From: Puccinia triticina
Taxonomy: Eukaryota > Basidiomycota > Pucciniomycetes > Pucciniales > Pucciniaceae
Assembly (NCBI RefSeq): GCF_026914185.1
Contig: NC_070563.1
Span: forward strand, 5,911,001-5,975,000
Reading direction: 5' to 3'
DNA: 64,000 bases
Every line of letters starts with the position of its first letter. The first letter of the stretch is position 1. The notes under the pieces were generated by a model. That model had not been told where the DNA came from and did not search any database. It saw only the letters and a list, made by a program, of their open reading frames with translations. Of this stretch, positions 45,702 to 55,973 are shown one piece after another. The position numbers and the translations under genes are program-made.

Positions 45702-48512
45702 TCACCGCCGTAGTCCCAGCTTTTTGATTGCATCTTCGATCTTGTTGGGCCCAAGCTTCTTGGTGAAGATGTCGGCTTGCTGGTCGTTGGTGTTTGTCCA
45801 CGCGATCTGGATTTTGTTTTCTCGCACGAAGTCGTTGATGAAATAGAATGCACGAGTGAGATAGCGCGTCTTCTTCTTTGACGCGTTGTTGCCAGCAATA
45901 AGGATAGCCGCTTGATTGTTGCAAAAGATGTTCAGGGGAATTGTGTGGTTGATGTCTTCCAGGAGAATAGCAATACCGGCCAGTTGTTGCGCGCCTTCTG
46001 ACAGAGCTATGTATTCGGCCGCACATGTCGAGAGAGCTACAACTGTCTGGCGCTTTGCACCCCAAGCCACTGAGTTACCGAGGTGTTTTATGACGAAACC
46101 GGAGGTTGATTGCTCGTGTTTGCCGCCCCAATTGGCGTCCGACCATAGATCGAGTGAGTGCCCTTGACCGCTGAAAACTAGTTTTGTATCAGCAGATCTC
46201 TTGAGGTAGCCAACAAGGTAGTCCAGTGCTGCCCAATGCTGTTCCGAAGGGTTGTTGCTATACCTGGCTAGTAAGTTCACGCCATAGGATAAATCTGGTC
46301 GTGTTCCACCGGCCAGGTACATCAGGGATCCTACGATAGACTGATATTCAGTAGGAGACACTGATTCAAACGCGTTAATTTTGAGTGCATCATCAGGGAG
46401 AGTGCTTCTGCAAGGGTGTGCCGGTCGTTTGTAATCCTTGATGATCTGTTCCGCCAGTCCTGCTTGATCCATCATCACTTCGCCGTCCTTGTCCACAATG
46501 TTCAAACCAACCAACCGCTTTACCCCGTTCGTCCACTTGATGTTCATGTCCTTCTCCATCCCCATTCGCAAGTCGTCCAAAAGAGCCTGATTTGTCGCCA
46601 CCGCCAGTCCGTCGTCCACATGTAACCAAATGATCACAAAATCCGTACCACGTTTGTACATGTACAAGGATTGTTCCAATTCTGATGCCGAGAATCCGAG
46701 TTCCTCCATTTTTCCTTTGAAGAATTTCCACCAGCAACGCGCCGCTTGCTTAGTCCCGTACATCGCCTTTTTGAGCCGCATGATTTTTCCTTTGAGTTCT
46801 GGCCTGATTTCCACCGGTGGTTGGACATAAACCTCCTCCTTGATTGGACTGTAGAGGTACGCAGAGCTTACATCGAAAGTCGCCATTGGAAATTTGAACT
46901 TGTTCGCCAGAGATATCAGCACGCGGAGCATGTTTAGAGATGCTGTCGGAGCATACGTTTCATTACAATCTATGCCCATTTTCTGGTTGAATCCTTTCGC
47001 TACATATCTTGCACGAAAGATTTCGGGTCCGCCTTCTGAGTCTGGAGGTTTGATCGTGAATACCCAGCGGCAGCCGAGGGCCTTCGCACCAGGGAAGGGA
47101 TCAACTGGTTCCCAAACTTGAAGCGAGTCGAATTTGTCGGCTTCGTATACTGCAGCGGTTCTCCATTCAATTGCCTTCGAGCTCGCCAGGGCCGTCTTGA
47201 TAGTTGATGGAGTACGTCTATCTTGCGTCAGATTCAGTTCCGATATCGCCTTCTTTTCTTGATCATGTAGAACATCAGTGGGTTCCTCGCCAAGCTTCAG
47301 GATGATTTGGTTCAGGACTAAGTTCAGATTCTGTTGCGTCGACTCTGCAGGTCCTTGAGGTTTCACCGGTTCTGCTTTCTTTACTGGTAGGTTAACGAAT
47401 TCGGGAAACATGACCGCCGTGGAATGAATGATTCTATTTTTCGACGGTGACCAGAATAGCCATCCACCTCCTGAAGGAGGGAAACCAATCAGTTGAGCCT
47501 CTTGAGCGCGCTCGTCGAGCTTGTCCCAATGTTCCTTAGGTACCAGGACGATCGCCGTCGCTCCAAATGGGTACAACTTGTTGGGATCCACCTCGATACC
47601 GTGTAACTGGGTCAGTGGCGCATCTTGAACTTTGCTGTTGGGAATCCTGTTGTGGATATACGACGCGGCCTGATACACAAAACTCCAGAAGTGTTTCGGG
47701 AGTCCACTCTCATGCAGCATTGTGCGGGCCATGTCCCCAAGCGTCCGATTCACACGCTCAGCTTCGCCGTTCTGCTCTGGGGAGTACGGTGTCACTGGAG
47801 CATAGTTGATGCCCGTCGGTTTCAAGAGTTTCCGTAAGGTGCCGGTGTATTCAGGTGCGTTGTCCGTCCTGATGTGTTTCGGATATCGGCCAATTGACGT
47901 CTTGATGTTCTCGATCCATTCCATGATCTGTGACGGGACTTGATCTCTGCTGGTAAGGATTGCTGTCCAGATATAGGTCGTCGCGTGGTCTCTCAAGGTC
48001 AGAAGGTAGCGTTTTCCAGAAATATCATACGGGAATGGACCTGCGACGTCAGACACCAGCAAATCCAATGGCTCATCTCGCGGAATTAGAGAGTTTGACC
48101 CCGGGGACTTCTTGTCTAAAGCTTTTGACTTGGCGCATTGATCGCAGAAGAATGATTTCCAAGTCTTCTTCTCGAGCTCCTCGGGGAAATGGATCTTCAA
48201 GTATTTCCTCACAACTTCCTCTGAGACATGGCCAAGGCGCCGGTGCCAGAGATAAGGGTCAAAAGACGGGGTTGAAGTAATTTTATTAATTTCAAAAACT
48301 TCACTACACATAGCTATGTACCAACAAAAGTTCTTGAAGTGTGTAATAAAAGAAACATTTGAGGGACTAAGAAGTGTTGCCGTGCGTCCCGAGAAATTGA
48401 GTCGCCATCCTAAGTCCGTCAGACGTCCGACAGAGAGAATCAGACCATCAACGCCGGGGCAATGGTAGACGTCGTCGATTTCAATCGGACCCTTCGACGT
48501 ATTGATCCTCAC
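45702..48512 (-). CDS. Copia pol: integrase, reverse transcriptase, RNase H
   Basis: 936 codons open in the same frame as gag, directly after its UGA; the frame begins with GTG, not ATG, so it must be read through or joined. Domains in order: GAG-pre-integrase zinc motif (LWHRRLGH ... CDQC); integrase core with LVSDVAGPF, RTDNAPEY and PEQNGEAERVNRT (D, D, E); reverse transcriptase with WRTAAVYEADKF, CRWVFTIK, FDVSSAYLYSPI and WLHVDDGLAVA (the D-D pair); RNase H with LWSDANWGG, STCAAEYIALSEGAQ and NDQQADIFTK. All catalytic residues I can check are present and no internal stop occurs. It ends IKKLGLRR-stop just before the polypurine tract. Confidence 0.95.
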   Translation of the reverse strand: MRINTSKGPIEIDDVYHCPGVDGLILSVGRLTDLGWRLNFSGRTATLLSPSNVSFITHFKNFCWYIAMCSEVFEINKITSTPSFDPYLWHRRLGHVSEEVVRKYLKIHFPEELEKKTWKSFFCDQCAKSKALDKKSPGSNSLIPRDEPLDLLVSDVAGPFPYDISGKRYLLTLRDHATTYIWTAILTSRDQVPSQIMEWIENIKTSIGRYPKHIRTDNAPEYTGTLRKLLKPTGINYAPVTPYSPEQNGEAERVNRTLGDMARTMLHESGLPKHFWSFVYQAASYIHNRIPNSKVQDAPLTQLHGIEVDPNKLYPFGATAIVLVPKEHWDKLDERAQEAQLIGFPPSGGGWLFWSPSKNRIIHSTAVMFPEFVNLPVKKAEPVKPQGPAESTQQNLNLVLNQIILKLGEEPTDVLHDQEKKAISELNLTQDRRTPSTIKTALASSKAIEWRTAAVYEADKFDSLQVWEPVDPFPGAKALGCRWVFTIKPPDSEGGPEIFRARYVAKGFNQKMGIDCNETYAPTASLNMLRVLISLANKFKFPMATFDVSSAYLYSPIKEEVYVQPPVEIRPELKGKIMRLKKAMYGTKQAARCWWKFFKGKMEELGFSASELEQSLYMYKRGTDFVIIWLHVDDGLAVATNQALLDDLRMGMEKDMNIKWTNGVKRLVGLNIVDKDGEVMMDQAGLAEQIIKDYKRPAHPCRSTLPDDALKINAFESVSPTEYQSIVGSLMYLAGGTRPDLSYGVNLLARYSNNPSEQHWAALDYLVGYLKRSADTKLVFSGQGHSLDLWSDANWGGKHEQSTSGFVIKHLGNSVAWGAKRQTVVALSTCAAEYIALSEGAQQLAGIAILLEDINHTIPLNIFCNNQAAILIAGNNASKKKTRYLTRAFYFINDFVRENKIQIAWTNTNDQQADIFTKKLGPNKIEDAIKKLGLRR

Positions 48513-50045
48513 TCAACCCTTGAACCTGACGACAACAGTACAGTTAGCGACTGCGAGGGATATTGTCCTTGTTATTGCTAGCTCGTCTTTTGTGATGAAC
48601 ATGTGAAGGTGGCCACTCACATGTGTCGACGCGCCGGAGTCAAGTAAGACCTTGCCATCGTTCACTTCAGGGACTTCGAGGTGTTGAACTCGGTTGCGGG
48701 GGAAAGGGGGTCGATTTGGGGGAATGTAGTTGGAGTGAGGTTGATCATGGTCAACCGGTGGCGCTCCGATCTCCTTCGCCTCGATGTCAGCCCAGAATGC
48801 CAAGCAGTTGTTGTACCAGTGTCCATACTGGCCGCAGTAGTGGCAGGTATGCCCGTACCGTTCCTTGAGGTGTTCACTAGGTACTTGTCCACGAAAGCGA
48901 GTCGCTTTCTCGGTTGACAGATTAGGAGCTCTGTTATCCTGTTGGGAACGCTGCTGGTGTTGTGGTTGTGGGCTACGTTTGTGTGGAGGGGCGTACCGAG
49001 GTTGAGGGGGTCGCATCGCATGGACCGCGTCTAGGTCCATCGGCATGTAACCGTCGATGATCGGTTGCGCTGCGGTCTTGTTCTTGTTCTTGCTGGAGGC
49101 TGCTTGGATCACCGTCGTCACATCGCTGAAAGAAGGTTTTTTGATCGCTTCCAACTTCTGATCGACGGTGAATTCAAACGTTTGAACATCAACACCGACT
49201 GGGGCGACGAAGGTTGATTGGAGCAGCAGACCTCCAAGTTCATCAGCCGTCACTTTATGCTGGAGGAGTTCTGCCATAACTTTACTCCATTTTGCGACTG
49301 AAACTTCGCTGCCGGGTGATTTGTTGGCCGCCAAGGTCAGGATCTGTTCGGCAAGAGATAGTTTATGGCGTCGATCCGAGCGGCTGCATTTGGTTTTGAG
49401 CAGCTTGAAAATCTCCCAAGGCTCTTCAGTGTTGGTTCCGTTCACAATTGCCAGCAAGTCGGACTTGATGGTAGCTCTGAACAACCGAGAGATATTGTCC
49501 CGCTCGTCGCCAAGCCGATCAACAAAGTTCTTCTCTTTCTCGGTGAATTTGTCGACTCGGAATACATGCCGGAGTGTTCTGTTGATCTCCTTCTCCCAGA
49601 TTTGGAAGAAGACACCATCGTAATCCAGCTTGGATGATTGGGGATTGGTAGCCGTGTGAGTGCCGTGGGGATCTTTGCAGAAGGCACGGATGACAAGTTC
49701 TGCGCGAGAGATGGCGGAGGAAGAAGTCGCTCCAGACTGGGGAATTTGTAGTTTGAGACGGTCTAGTTCTTGGCGGAGGGCTGCGAAGTCTTCCGCAGTT
49801 GGGTTGGCCATCTCGACGTCTTGGATGCTGTTGAACAGTTGTTGTCGCTGTTCGGATCGTTGTTCAAATATCTTATTGACTTCTTGCTGGTGTAGCTTTT
49901 GATTCTCTTCTAGTTCTCTAATGTGTCTTTCTCTTTCTTTTCGATCTTCTTCTTCTTGTCTATCTCTTTTTTCTTTCGCTTCTCTCTGATGTTTCTCTAA
50001 ATTTGCTTGGTGATCGAAGCGCTTGCTACTTCCAGCTCCAGACAT
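48513..50045 (-). CDS. Copia gag and protease
   Basis: Starts at an ATG (50045) with MSGAGSSKRFDHQANLEKHQ. A highly charged coiled-coil-like region follows (KEKRDRQEEEDRKERERHIR), then a gag core (NRTLRHVFRVDKF, LLKTKCSRSDRRHKLSLAEQ, LTVDQKLEAI-type helices), a CCHC zinc knuckle CHYCGQYGHWYNNC and the protease active-site motif VLLDSGASTHVSG. Gag forms the particle and packages RNA; the protease releases the parts. The frame ends at UGA (48515-48513) right after VVVRFKG, in the middle of the region that normally runs into the integrase. Pol continues without any gap in the same frame. Confidence 0.95.
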   Translation of the reverse strand: MSGAGSSKRFDHQANLEKHQREAKEKRDRQEEEDRKERERHIRELEENQKLHQQEVNKIFEQRSEQRQQLFNSIQDVEMANPTAEDFAALRQELDRLKLQIPQSGATSSSAISRAELVIRAFCKDPHGTHTATNPQSSKLDYDGVFFQIWEKEINRTLRHVFRVDKFTEKEKNFVDRLGDERDNISRLFRATIKSDLLAIVNGTNTEEPWEIFKLLKTKCSRSDRRHKLSLAEQILTLAANKSPGSEVSVAKWSKVMAELLQHKVTADELGGLLLQSTFVAPVGVDVQTFEFTVDQKLEAIKKPSFSDVTTVIQAASSKNKNKTAAQPIIDGYMPMDLDAVHAMRPPQPRYAPPHKRSPQPQHQQRSQQDNRAPNLSTEKATRFRGQVPSEHLKERYGHTCHYCGQYGHWYNNCLAFWADIEAKEIGAPPVDHDQPHSNYIPPNRPPFPRNRVQHLEVPEVNDGKVLLDSGASTHVSGHLHMFITKDELAITRTISLAVANCTVVVRFKG

Positions 50046-50107
50046 CCACCCGAGTCGTTGTCAACGCTAAGGAACGAGTACCCGCCGCTTAGAGCCGGCT
50101 TTTAACC

Positions 50108-50426
50108 TATAAGGATATGAACCTGACGATAAGGAACACGTCGCGTCAGCACAGGCGCGGCACGGGTATCGACTCCAAACTCGGTTTGATTGCTACTCAC
50201 CTGACGATAAGGAACACGTCGTGTCAGCACAGGCGCGGCACGGGTATCGACTCCAAACTCGGTAAAGAGAGAGAAAAGGAGCCGGTACCCGGCTCTGCCG
50301 GGAGTAGACTATGTACAAGTAGAGCGCCGCAGTAACTAGGTCTAGAATGATGATGAACAAAGTTATGCGCGCATACAACTCGTGTACTAGCATAGTTTGC
50401 ACTCTTGGATATCCCTAACTCTAACA
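50108..50426 (-). repeat. Copia 5' LTR
   Basis: Same 319 bp as the LTR at 45360-45678 with three single-base differences (two adjacent to the second tandem block, one at GTTATGCG against GTTACGCG). It is the 5' LTR in the element's own orientation. Flanked on the outer side by AAGGG. Confidence 0.95.
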
Positions 50427-50449
50427 AAGGGGATGGGGGATGGTGTGGT

Positions 50450-50880
50450 TCAAAACAAGACGGCAGCATTGGACGTAAGCCCAAACGACTCAAGCGCATG
50501 TAATATCACGTTAGGCTGGATCATCACGGCGTCGCCGAGGGCCAACAGGATGTCATAGATGGGCCTGAGGGAGCGCACCTCGAGGCTTGAGAGGACGTTT
50601 TCAATCCGGATCACCTGGGTCTCAAGGATCGCGTAGAGCTCTTTGTCGGTCGACTCCAGTTGGATGGGGTAGGTCAGCAGATGACCGTTCAGGAGCTTTG
50701 ATTTGGGCCGCTTTGGCGCGCTCCCGCTTGCGCCGCCTGCTCCTCCCCCGGAACCGGCCGTTAGCTTGTTTGCCGGGTTCAGCGAGCTGGGGCTGAAGCT
50801 CAAGGGCGCATGAACCGCTGCTGCGGATACTGTGACGATTCAAGTCCAAAAAAAGGGACACTGGGAATCTTCTTAAAGCA
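50450..50880 (-). pseudogene. Unrecognised coding fragment next to the copia insertion
   Basis: A GC-rich minus-strand frame gives KLLNGHLLTYPIQLESTDKE, LYAILETQVIRIENVLSS, LEVRSLRPIYDILLALGD and ALESFGLTSNAAVLF-stop, preceded by Gly/Ser/Lys linker. It looks like real protein sequence, but I do not recognise it. It has no ATG or clear acceptor at its left end. It could be a gene fragment in the same mosaic as the YTH remnant, from which the copia element separates it. Confidence 0.35.
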
Positions 50881-51222
50881 ATATTTGCTCGGGGAAAGGG
50901 AGAAAGGCCTTACCAGCTTCCAGTTTGACGACCTATGCAGCCAACTGTCTGATGTGATTGACGTCTAAAATTCTCGGGGCCGGTTCATAGACTTCATCAA
51001 CCTTGGAGTCGGGCCCGCCAAGCGAGGGGCCTTGATTGTTGAGTCTTCTGGCCAACAACCGCGGATAGATCAGCAAGATGAACTCAATTCATGGAGGCCC
51101 TTCGCAAGGTTGGCTATCCGCTTGGTAGACTCCGGGAACGTATGGCAGAGGGGGTCGGTCGGCGTTGATTTGCATGTGGAGGGTGACACCGAGTTCTCTG
51201 ATGTCCTGTACGCTTACTCCTG
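50840..51222 (+). pseudogene. Possible second coding fragment, opposite strand
   Basis: A plus-strand frame with one internal stop reads FQFDDLCSQLSDVIDV-stop, then RGRFIDFINLGVGPAKRGAL, IVESSGQQPRIDQQDELNSW and FSDVLYAYS-stop. Composition is protein-like. No family is recognised. Divergent from the neighbouring fragment, so a mosaic of captured pieces is possible. Confidence 0.3.
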
Positions 51223-51459
51223 AGCATGATGCGAGCACATGCAGGGACTGTTTGTTAAGAACTTGAGCACAAGCACCTTCCAGGTGGGCAGACTGAGTTG
51301 TTGTTGTCTTGTGGCTGCGTTACTCAAGCTGGTGGTCCCCAACAACGGTCAATGAGCCAAGTGTACATATTCAAGAGATACACCTGCATGGCATTTTGCA
51401 ACAGTGACATCGAGGCTTGTCGTATCTGTGGCGTGTGTTGTTGAGTTGAGCTGGCTGCT

Positions 51460-52066
51460 GCAGGACGCCGGCAAGCCCCTACTAGACACCCTTACGTGAT
51501 ACCCCGGGAATTTGCCATTTTGAAACAGCTGCAGTTTTGATTTTTTGGAGAGAACCAACTGTTTGAAACCAACTACGTCAGTATGTTCAATTTTGCAAAT
51601 TTTGGCATAGTGGATTGAAACAAGTTACGTAAGTAACGTCTGCAGCCATTTATGGGGGTTTTGGATAAGAAAAGTGCAAAATTGATGTTCTGGTTATCAT
51701 TGCTGATGTATTACAAAAAATGGATTAAAATCAACAAAAAATAAATTTTAGAAGCTTTTCAGAACTTCCTAATGTAACATGGGAGCAAGAAAAAACAGGG
51801 AGAAACTAATATGTATGCACACTATGTTTGCACTTTTAAGCACAAAAACCAATTGAAACAAAACATGTAAGTATGTCATTTTTTCCCTTTGAAGGGAAGG
51901 CCATATTGAAACAGGGTACGTCAGTATGACCCCAAAGAAAAAAATCCCAGCAGTGTCCATTTGAAACAAGTTTCACAGGTTTACGTAAGTATCATTTTTG
52001 CCAAAAAAATCATTTTGAAACAATTTACGTAAGGGTGTCTAGTAGGGGCTTGCCGGGGTCCTGCTG
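51460..52066. mobile_element. MITE with internal TTACGTAAGTA repeats
   Basis: Ends are inverted repeats of about 40 bp: GCAGGACGCCGGCAAGCCCC then TACTAGACACCCTTACGT on the left, the complement on the right with one mismatch in the first block. The interior has six spaced copies of GAAAC-(A/C)-AN-TTACGTAAGTA-like motifs. No coding sequence. No clear target duplication because the arms run into the flanks. Confidence 0.7.
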
Positions 52067-52939
52067 ATGCCATGGGGAGGCTGGACCTGGTCCTGGCTGG
52101 ATACATGCAATGATGGCAGGAGGTCATTTGTGTGAGTACATAAACAGGTACCAATGTCAAGCTGGAATGCCCCCCAGGGGATCCGGTTTCCTCCTACCCC
52201 CTCCCTGGGAGCCCCCTAACTGCTTGGTTAGGCCCTCCCTGGAAACCTCTAACAACCGGCCCCTTTTTGCTCGTTGCTTTGGCACAGCTGGGGGGTCATC
52301 CATAGGGCCTCCGGGCCTTTGGGGATTTTCAATGTGCGCAGTGAGAATAATGGGACATTTGTGTTCCATTTTGTGAGAAAAAAACACCCCAAAACTTAGA
52401 TCTAGAGGTCTAGGTTTTTGTGAATTTAAGAAAGTGGGATTGATAACTCCTTTTTTTATGCAGCCTTCACAAACCCTACAGTGGGGAAATGCTGCGCAAA
52501 AAAGGTGTTTTTGACTTAAGAGACTTGCACCAAGCTTAGATTAGACCCTTCATTGGAGGGTTTGTCCTGAAGGGACACTCTCCAAAGCATTGCCCCACAC
52601 CCCACTCACAGTCATCCTACAGGTTTTTGCCATTGTTGGTGTCCCACCTGCCCGCAATACACAAGTTTCCAACCCTATGGTTCCCTGGTAGCCACCATTC
52701 CCCTTGCCCTAACCACAAAAACCCTCACATTCACATCCCATGTCATTGCCATAGCCTTGATTTGGATAGACTTGATTGGATTTTGAAGCAATTATCTCCT
52801 GATACCAGAATCCATTGAAATATTGCATTAATCATTTGATATCATAACTCATAGGTTTTTACTGATCAGTGTTTATGTAAAGAACTAAATAAACTTTCTG
52901 GTGAATGAAGATTCATTGGAAACTTTATTCTAATCCAAC
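52067..52939. other. No gene seen
   Basis: A block at 52220-52310 (CCGGCCCCTTTTTG ... GGCACAGCTGGGGGGTCA) resembles 30345-30395 (CCGGCCCCTTTTTACC ... GGCTGGGGGGTCAG), a dispersed repeat fragment. Otherwise no coding signature. Confidence 0.4.
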
Positions 52940-52974
52940 AAAAAATCTTATAAGTGCTTTCAGTCTGATAAAAT

Positions 52975-54060
52975 CATTAAAAACAGATAATTGCGTGGAT
53001 GATGCCTTTTTTTTTTTTGGGCAGCAGTTCCCCCTGGAACCTCTGGCAAAAAAAAAATCGACATTATCAACGCAAATATCTGTAGTAAGGCACAATTGCT
53101 GGGTGACGATAATTTGGACGCAGCCTATCAATACACCCAGCAGCCTTGGGGTATCCGGCTCCCCGTCGACGGCCTCCTTTTATGCCTCACAAAAGCTCAT
53201 TCGCCGTGGCACTGTGACCACCCTTACCCAATTGCAGCACTACATTTCAACATCTTTCAATTCCTCAATCAGGTAACTGGGAATGCTTTTCGACTCCGTC
53301 TTTTATGTACCGAGTGCATTTCCCAATCAGGTAACTAGGAATGCTTCTCTCCTACTGCCTTTTGTGTACAGCGAGTGCATTTCAAAACGGTACACACTCA
53401 TCTCTTTCTACACGCACCCATTTCCAAGTACTCAATTACTTTTCCTCCACTGCTTGTAATCACCGGATCGCTATGCACTTGACTGAACACCTACTGAGTT
53501 TGTCCAAACACTTGTCTCAGCTATTTTTCCACCTGCCCAGACAGGAATCACATCATTTTGCACGGCCCAAACCGAATTGTCACAACCCGATCCGTCTACA
53601 CGCAACAATTTGACTGCTTTTTGATACACTTTGCGCTCAACTTCCCTGTACATCTATTGACATCACATATTTTCTTTGGTTTGTTTTCCCTTACCCCCAT
53701 TGTCCATCCTGTCGGTACCGTCACTTTTCATTTTCCGTGAATCGCTAATCTCATTCGTTTTTTACTTCCTTTATCCGGTGCAGATACATATGTTTTTTTC
53801 CCGCATAAGCCTTTGGTTGCAACCCAATTGTTGGAAACTATGTCTCGGTCATTCTTCTCCTCTTCAGAAAATATTTACTCATACTTCATCCGGCGCGGAG
53901 ATGTTCTTTTTTCAGTAATCACCGGCCGATACCCAAACGACCTCATCATGTGCAATCTCCTATTACTGGTATATTTTGCTCACTATCGTGGAATCGTCGT
54001 ATACAGTTCCCTTCCCCGGGCTCCTGATCCGCCGCGTATGCCAATATTGTTTTACTTCCT
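52975..54060 (+). pseudogene. Helitron-associated coding region, decayed (copy 1)
   Basis: The plus strand gives KTDNCVDDAFFFF, KAQLLGDDNLDAAYQYTQQP, WGIRLPVDGLLLC and later YFIRRGDVLFSVITGRYPND, LIMC, each matching the minus-strand copy at 26660-25770. Different pieces use different frames. Function unknown. Shared amino-acid motifs in two copies argue that it was once coding. Confidence 0.5.
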
Positions 54061-54088
54061 TATAGAATTTTGATTTGAACCTCAAACA

Positions 54089-54673
54089 ATGAAAATTCAA
54101 GGGTGTGAGATGATCAATATCCTTAACTTGAAACTGGCAACCCGGACGTACACGATCACTATTCCCTCAACGGTGAGGAAAACTGGATCCGGAGCCGACA
54201 AAGAGTACATGTCTCCGGAGTACGCTTTGGCGCTTCAAAAAACAGCCGAACCAAGCGAAGCGGTAGAGGTGGGGCGTTGGATAACCTACAGCGGCGAATT
54301 GTTTACCCGTTTTGAGGGAAATAATATTGTGGTTGTGGTGCATGTCGCTAACATCAGCAACACGCCACCCCCGGACTTTGTCCATTTATCACACACGGGC
54401 CCTGTCATCAATGGCGAGGTGGAGTATTGGCACAGTGGTATTGGCCCTTTCCAAGCTATAGTTAAGGATTCGATTGTCATTTTATTGGACCCACCCTGTA
54501 TCTTTGCCCTGTCACTGACTCATCACGGCCAACGTCGGGGAGTTTGTTTCTCCAGATTCCGCAACCTGTTTTCCAGGTTCACGCTCATGAGTTATGCGTT
54601 AAGGCAAAGATCTACATTTGGGCTTGGTTGTGTCAAAGTCCAGTGGATTGTGACATGGCACTACTATTGGTGA
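54089..54673 (+). CDS. Unrecognised Helitron-linked protein, 194 codons
   Basis: Open frame from an ATG: MKIQGCEMINILNLKLATRT ... VGRWITYSGELFTRFEGNNI, VVVVHVANISNTPPPDF, INGEVEYWHSGIGPF. Alternating hydrophobic residues suggest a beta-barrel such as an OB-fold. The order of a GxxYxxxG-like strand, a V-rich strand and a Pro-rich turn is loosely like the two paralogues at 58710 and 60865 in the neighbouring Helitron, but identity is low. It lies between the upstream shared region and the helicase remnant on the same strand. The last third may be intronic. Confidence 0.45.
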   Translation: MKIQGCEMINILNLKLATRTYTITIPSTVRKTGSGADKEYMSPEYALALQKTAEPSEAVEVGRWITYSGELFTRFEGNNIVVVVHVANISNTPPPDFVHLSHTGPVINGEVEYWHSGIGPFQAIVKDSIVILLDPPCIFALSLTHHGQRRGVCFSRFRNLFSRFTLMSYALRQRSTFGLGCVKVQWIVTWHYYW

Positions 54674-54999
54674 GTGTTTTTTCCAGTTATTCTGGCCTCC
54701 AGTTCCACTGATTAATGTGTGGTCTCAGTAGTGCTTCCTCATGCTTCCGAGCAACTTATAACAATACCTCACCCTTTGTGCTTTTTAATGGTTATGAGAA
54801 CCCAACCTACTCCATTGACTGTGCCAATTACGGTTACCAGAAATGACCAGAGGTGGTGTGCTTAGATATGTTTGGCGTTTATCCATGGCTACCATCCAAT
54901 CTCGTCAAATATCTTTTCAGTAGTCATTAATATAACGGTGTAGGGACCCATTTACTTGTAGCTGTGCATTAAACTTGCAAACGCGTTGCACAAGAATGG

Positions 55000-55634
55000 C
55001 AATTCATCCATCCCGCACCCGTGCCATGGCCGTATTATTACCACACCTGTCGATTCATAGGGCGAGGCACCAGTAGAGATATACAATCACTTGTGTTCAG
55101 GTCAAAAGGCTTGACCACACCCAGTGGTGCTTGTTCCCGATCATTGGCTGTTGATCAAGTTCTCAGTGATACCGACAAGACCGTCGGTACAGAAATATTG
55201 GGCAAGGTTTTGTTGCCTAGCTTTCCTTTACCATTCCTCAAACTGAAAGAAGGCATGCCTTAGTCACAGGTATACAGCCTCACGTTTTGAGGTGCCAGGT
55301 AATGACCGGTCCGACAGCAGGGACAGAAGTTGCCCTGCCGAAGGTGAGCATCATCCATGATGCTGACGAGGCGTTTGGAACCAAATTTTCCCGGTATCAA
55401 TTCCCAGTAAGTCCTGCTTTTGCCATGACCATCAACAAGGCTCAAGGGCAAACGCTTGGCCGTGTAGGAGTTTTTCTACCTAAGCCAGTTTTTGAGCATG
55501 GACAGTTGTACGTGGGTCTATCCAGAACAACAACTGTGGACGGTGTCATGGTGGGCTTAGTCACAGATACGTACAGATCACAGGTCACTTCAAATGTTGT
55601 TCATTTGGGTGTGATAAAGGAGGGGGTGGAATGA
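55000..55634 (+). pseudogene. Helitron PIF1-like helicase, C-terminal remnant
   Basis: First part: VLSDTDKTVGTEILGKVLLP, SFPLPFLKLKEGMP, matching the segment before motif V (family pattern F-P-x-H-x-L-x-LKVGMP). Then, after a missing piece of about 25 residues and a frame change near 55260, VLRCQVMTGPTAGTEVALPK, YQFPVSPAFAMTINKAQGQT and FEHGQLYVGLSRTT, the last helicase motifs. Walker A and B are absent. It ends EGVE-stop 160 bases before the Helitron terminus. Confidence 0.8.
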
Positions 55635-55973
55635 CACATTATTTGTGTTTAAGTTGTGTTTTTTGCATGTACTTTAGTTTCTTTACTTGAACCAATTTCC
55701 TCTGTTCTGTGTGGAATTTACTCTTTGTGATGATTGTGTTATGTTGGGAATGGTTGTGTATGGTCATAATCCGCGGCGGAGCCGCGAGTTCCCTAGTATT
55801 TTAAAAAAACAGGCCATGAGATCATCACAGTTTGTAATATTTATTGCCATAAATAAATATTTCACTGCTTCAAATCTTCTCTTGATCTTTCTGGGATTTC
55901 AGAAATCAACTTCCAATAAAATTCAGGGTGATTTGGGATATCCAAACCACCATTTGTCAAACAAGACTTTATG

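Larger units (their letters stand above)
45360..50426 (-). mobile_element. Young, nearly intact Ty1/copia retrotransposon
   Basis: 5067 bp with two 319-bp LTRs (45360-45678 and 50108-50426) that differ at 3 positions by my alignment, and a 5-bp target duplication AAGGG at 45355-45359 and 50427-50431. Gene order on the minus strand is gag, protease, integrase, reverse transcriptase, RNase H, the copia order. A G-rich polypurine tract (minus strand TTGGGGGGGGGG, 45679-45690) precedes the 3' LTR. The only obvious defect is one in-frame UGA. LTR identity of about 99% points to recent insertion. Confidence 0.95.
52940..55796 (+). mobile_element. Decayed Helitron (copy 1)
   Basis: Ends with hairpin CCGCGGCGGAGCCGCG (55771-55786), then AGTTCCCTAG and host T, a canonical Helitron 3' end. 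Upstream it holds a PIF1-type helicase remnant, a protein-coding frame and a region homologous to 26680-25640 of the other copy. The 5' end was not identified; 52940 is where homology with the sister copy starts. Confidence 0.65.

Noticed and set aside
45916..49902. Many plus-strand open frames across the copia element
   Set aside because: Antisense shadows of gag and pol, which carry all family motifs on the minus strand.
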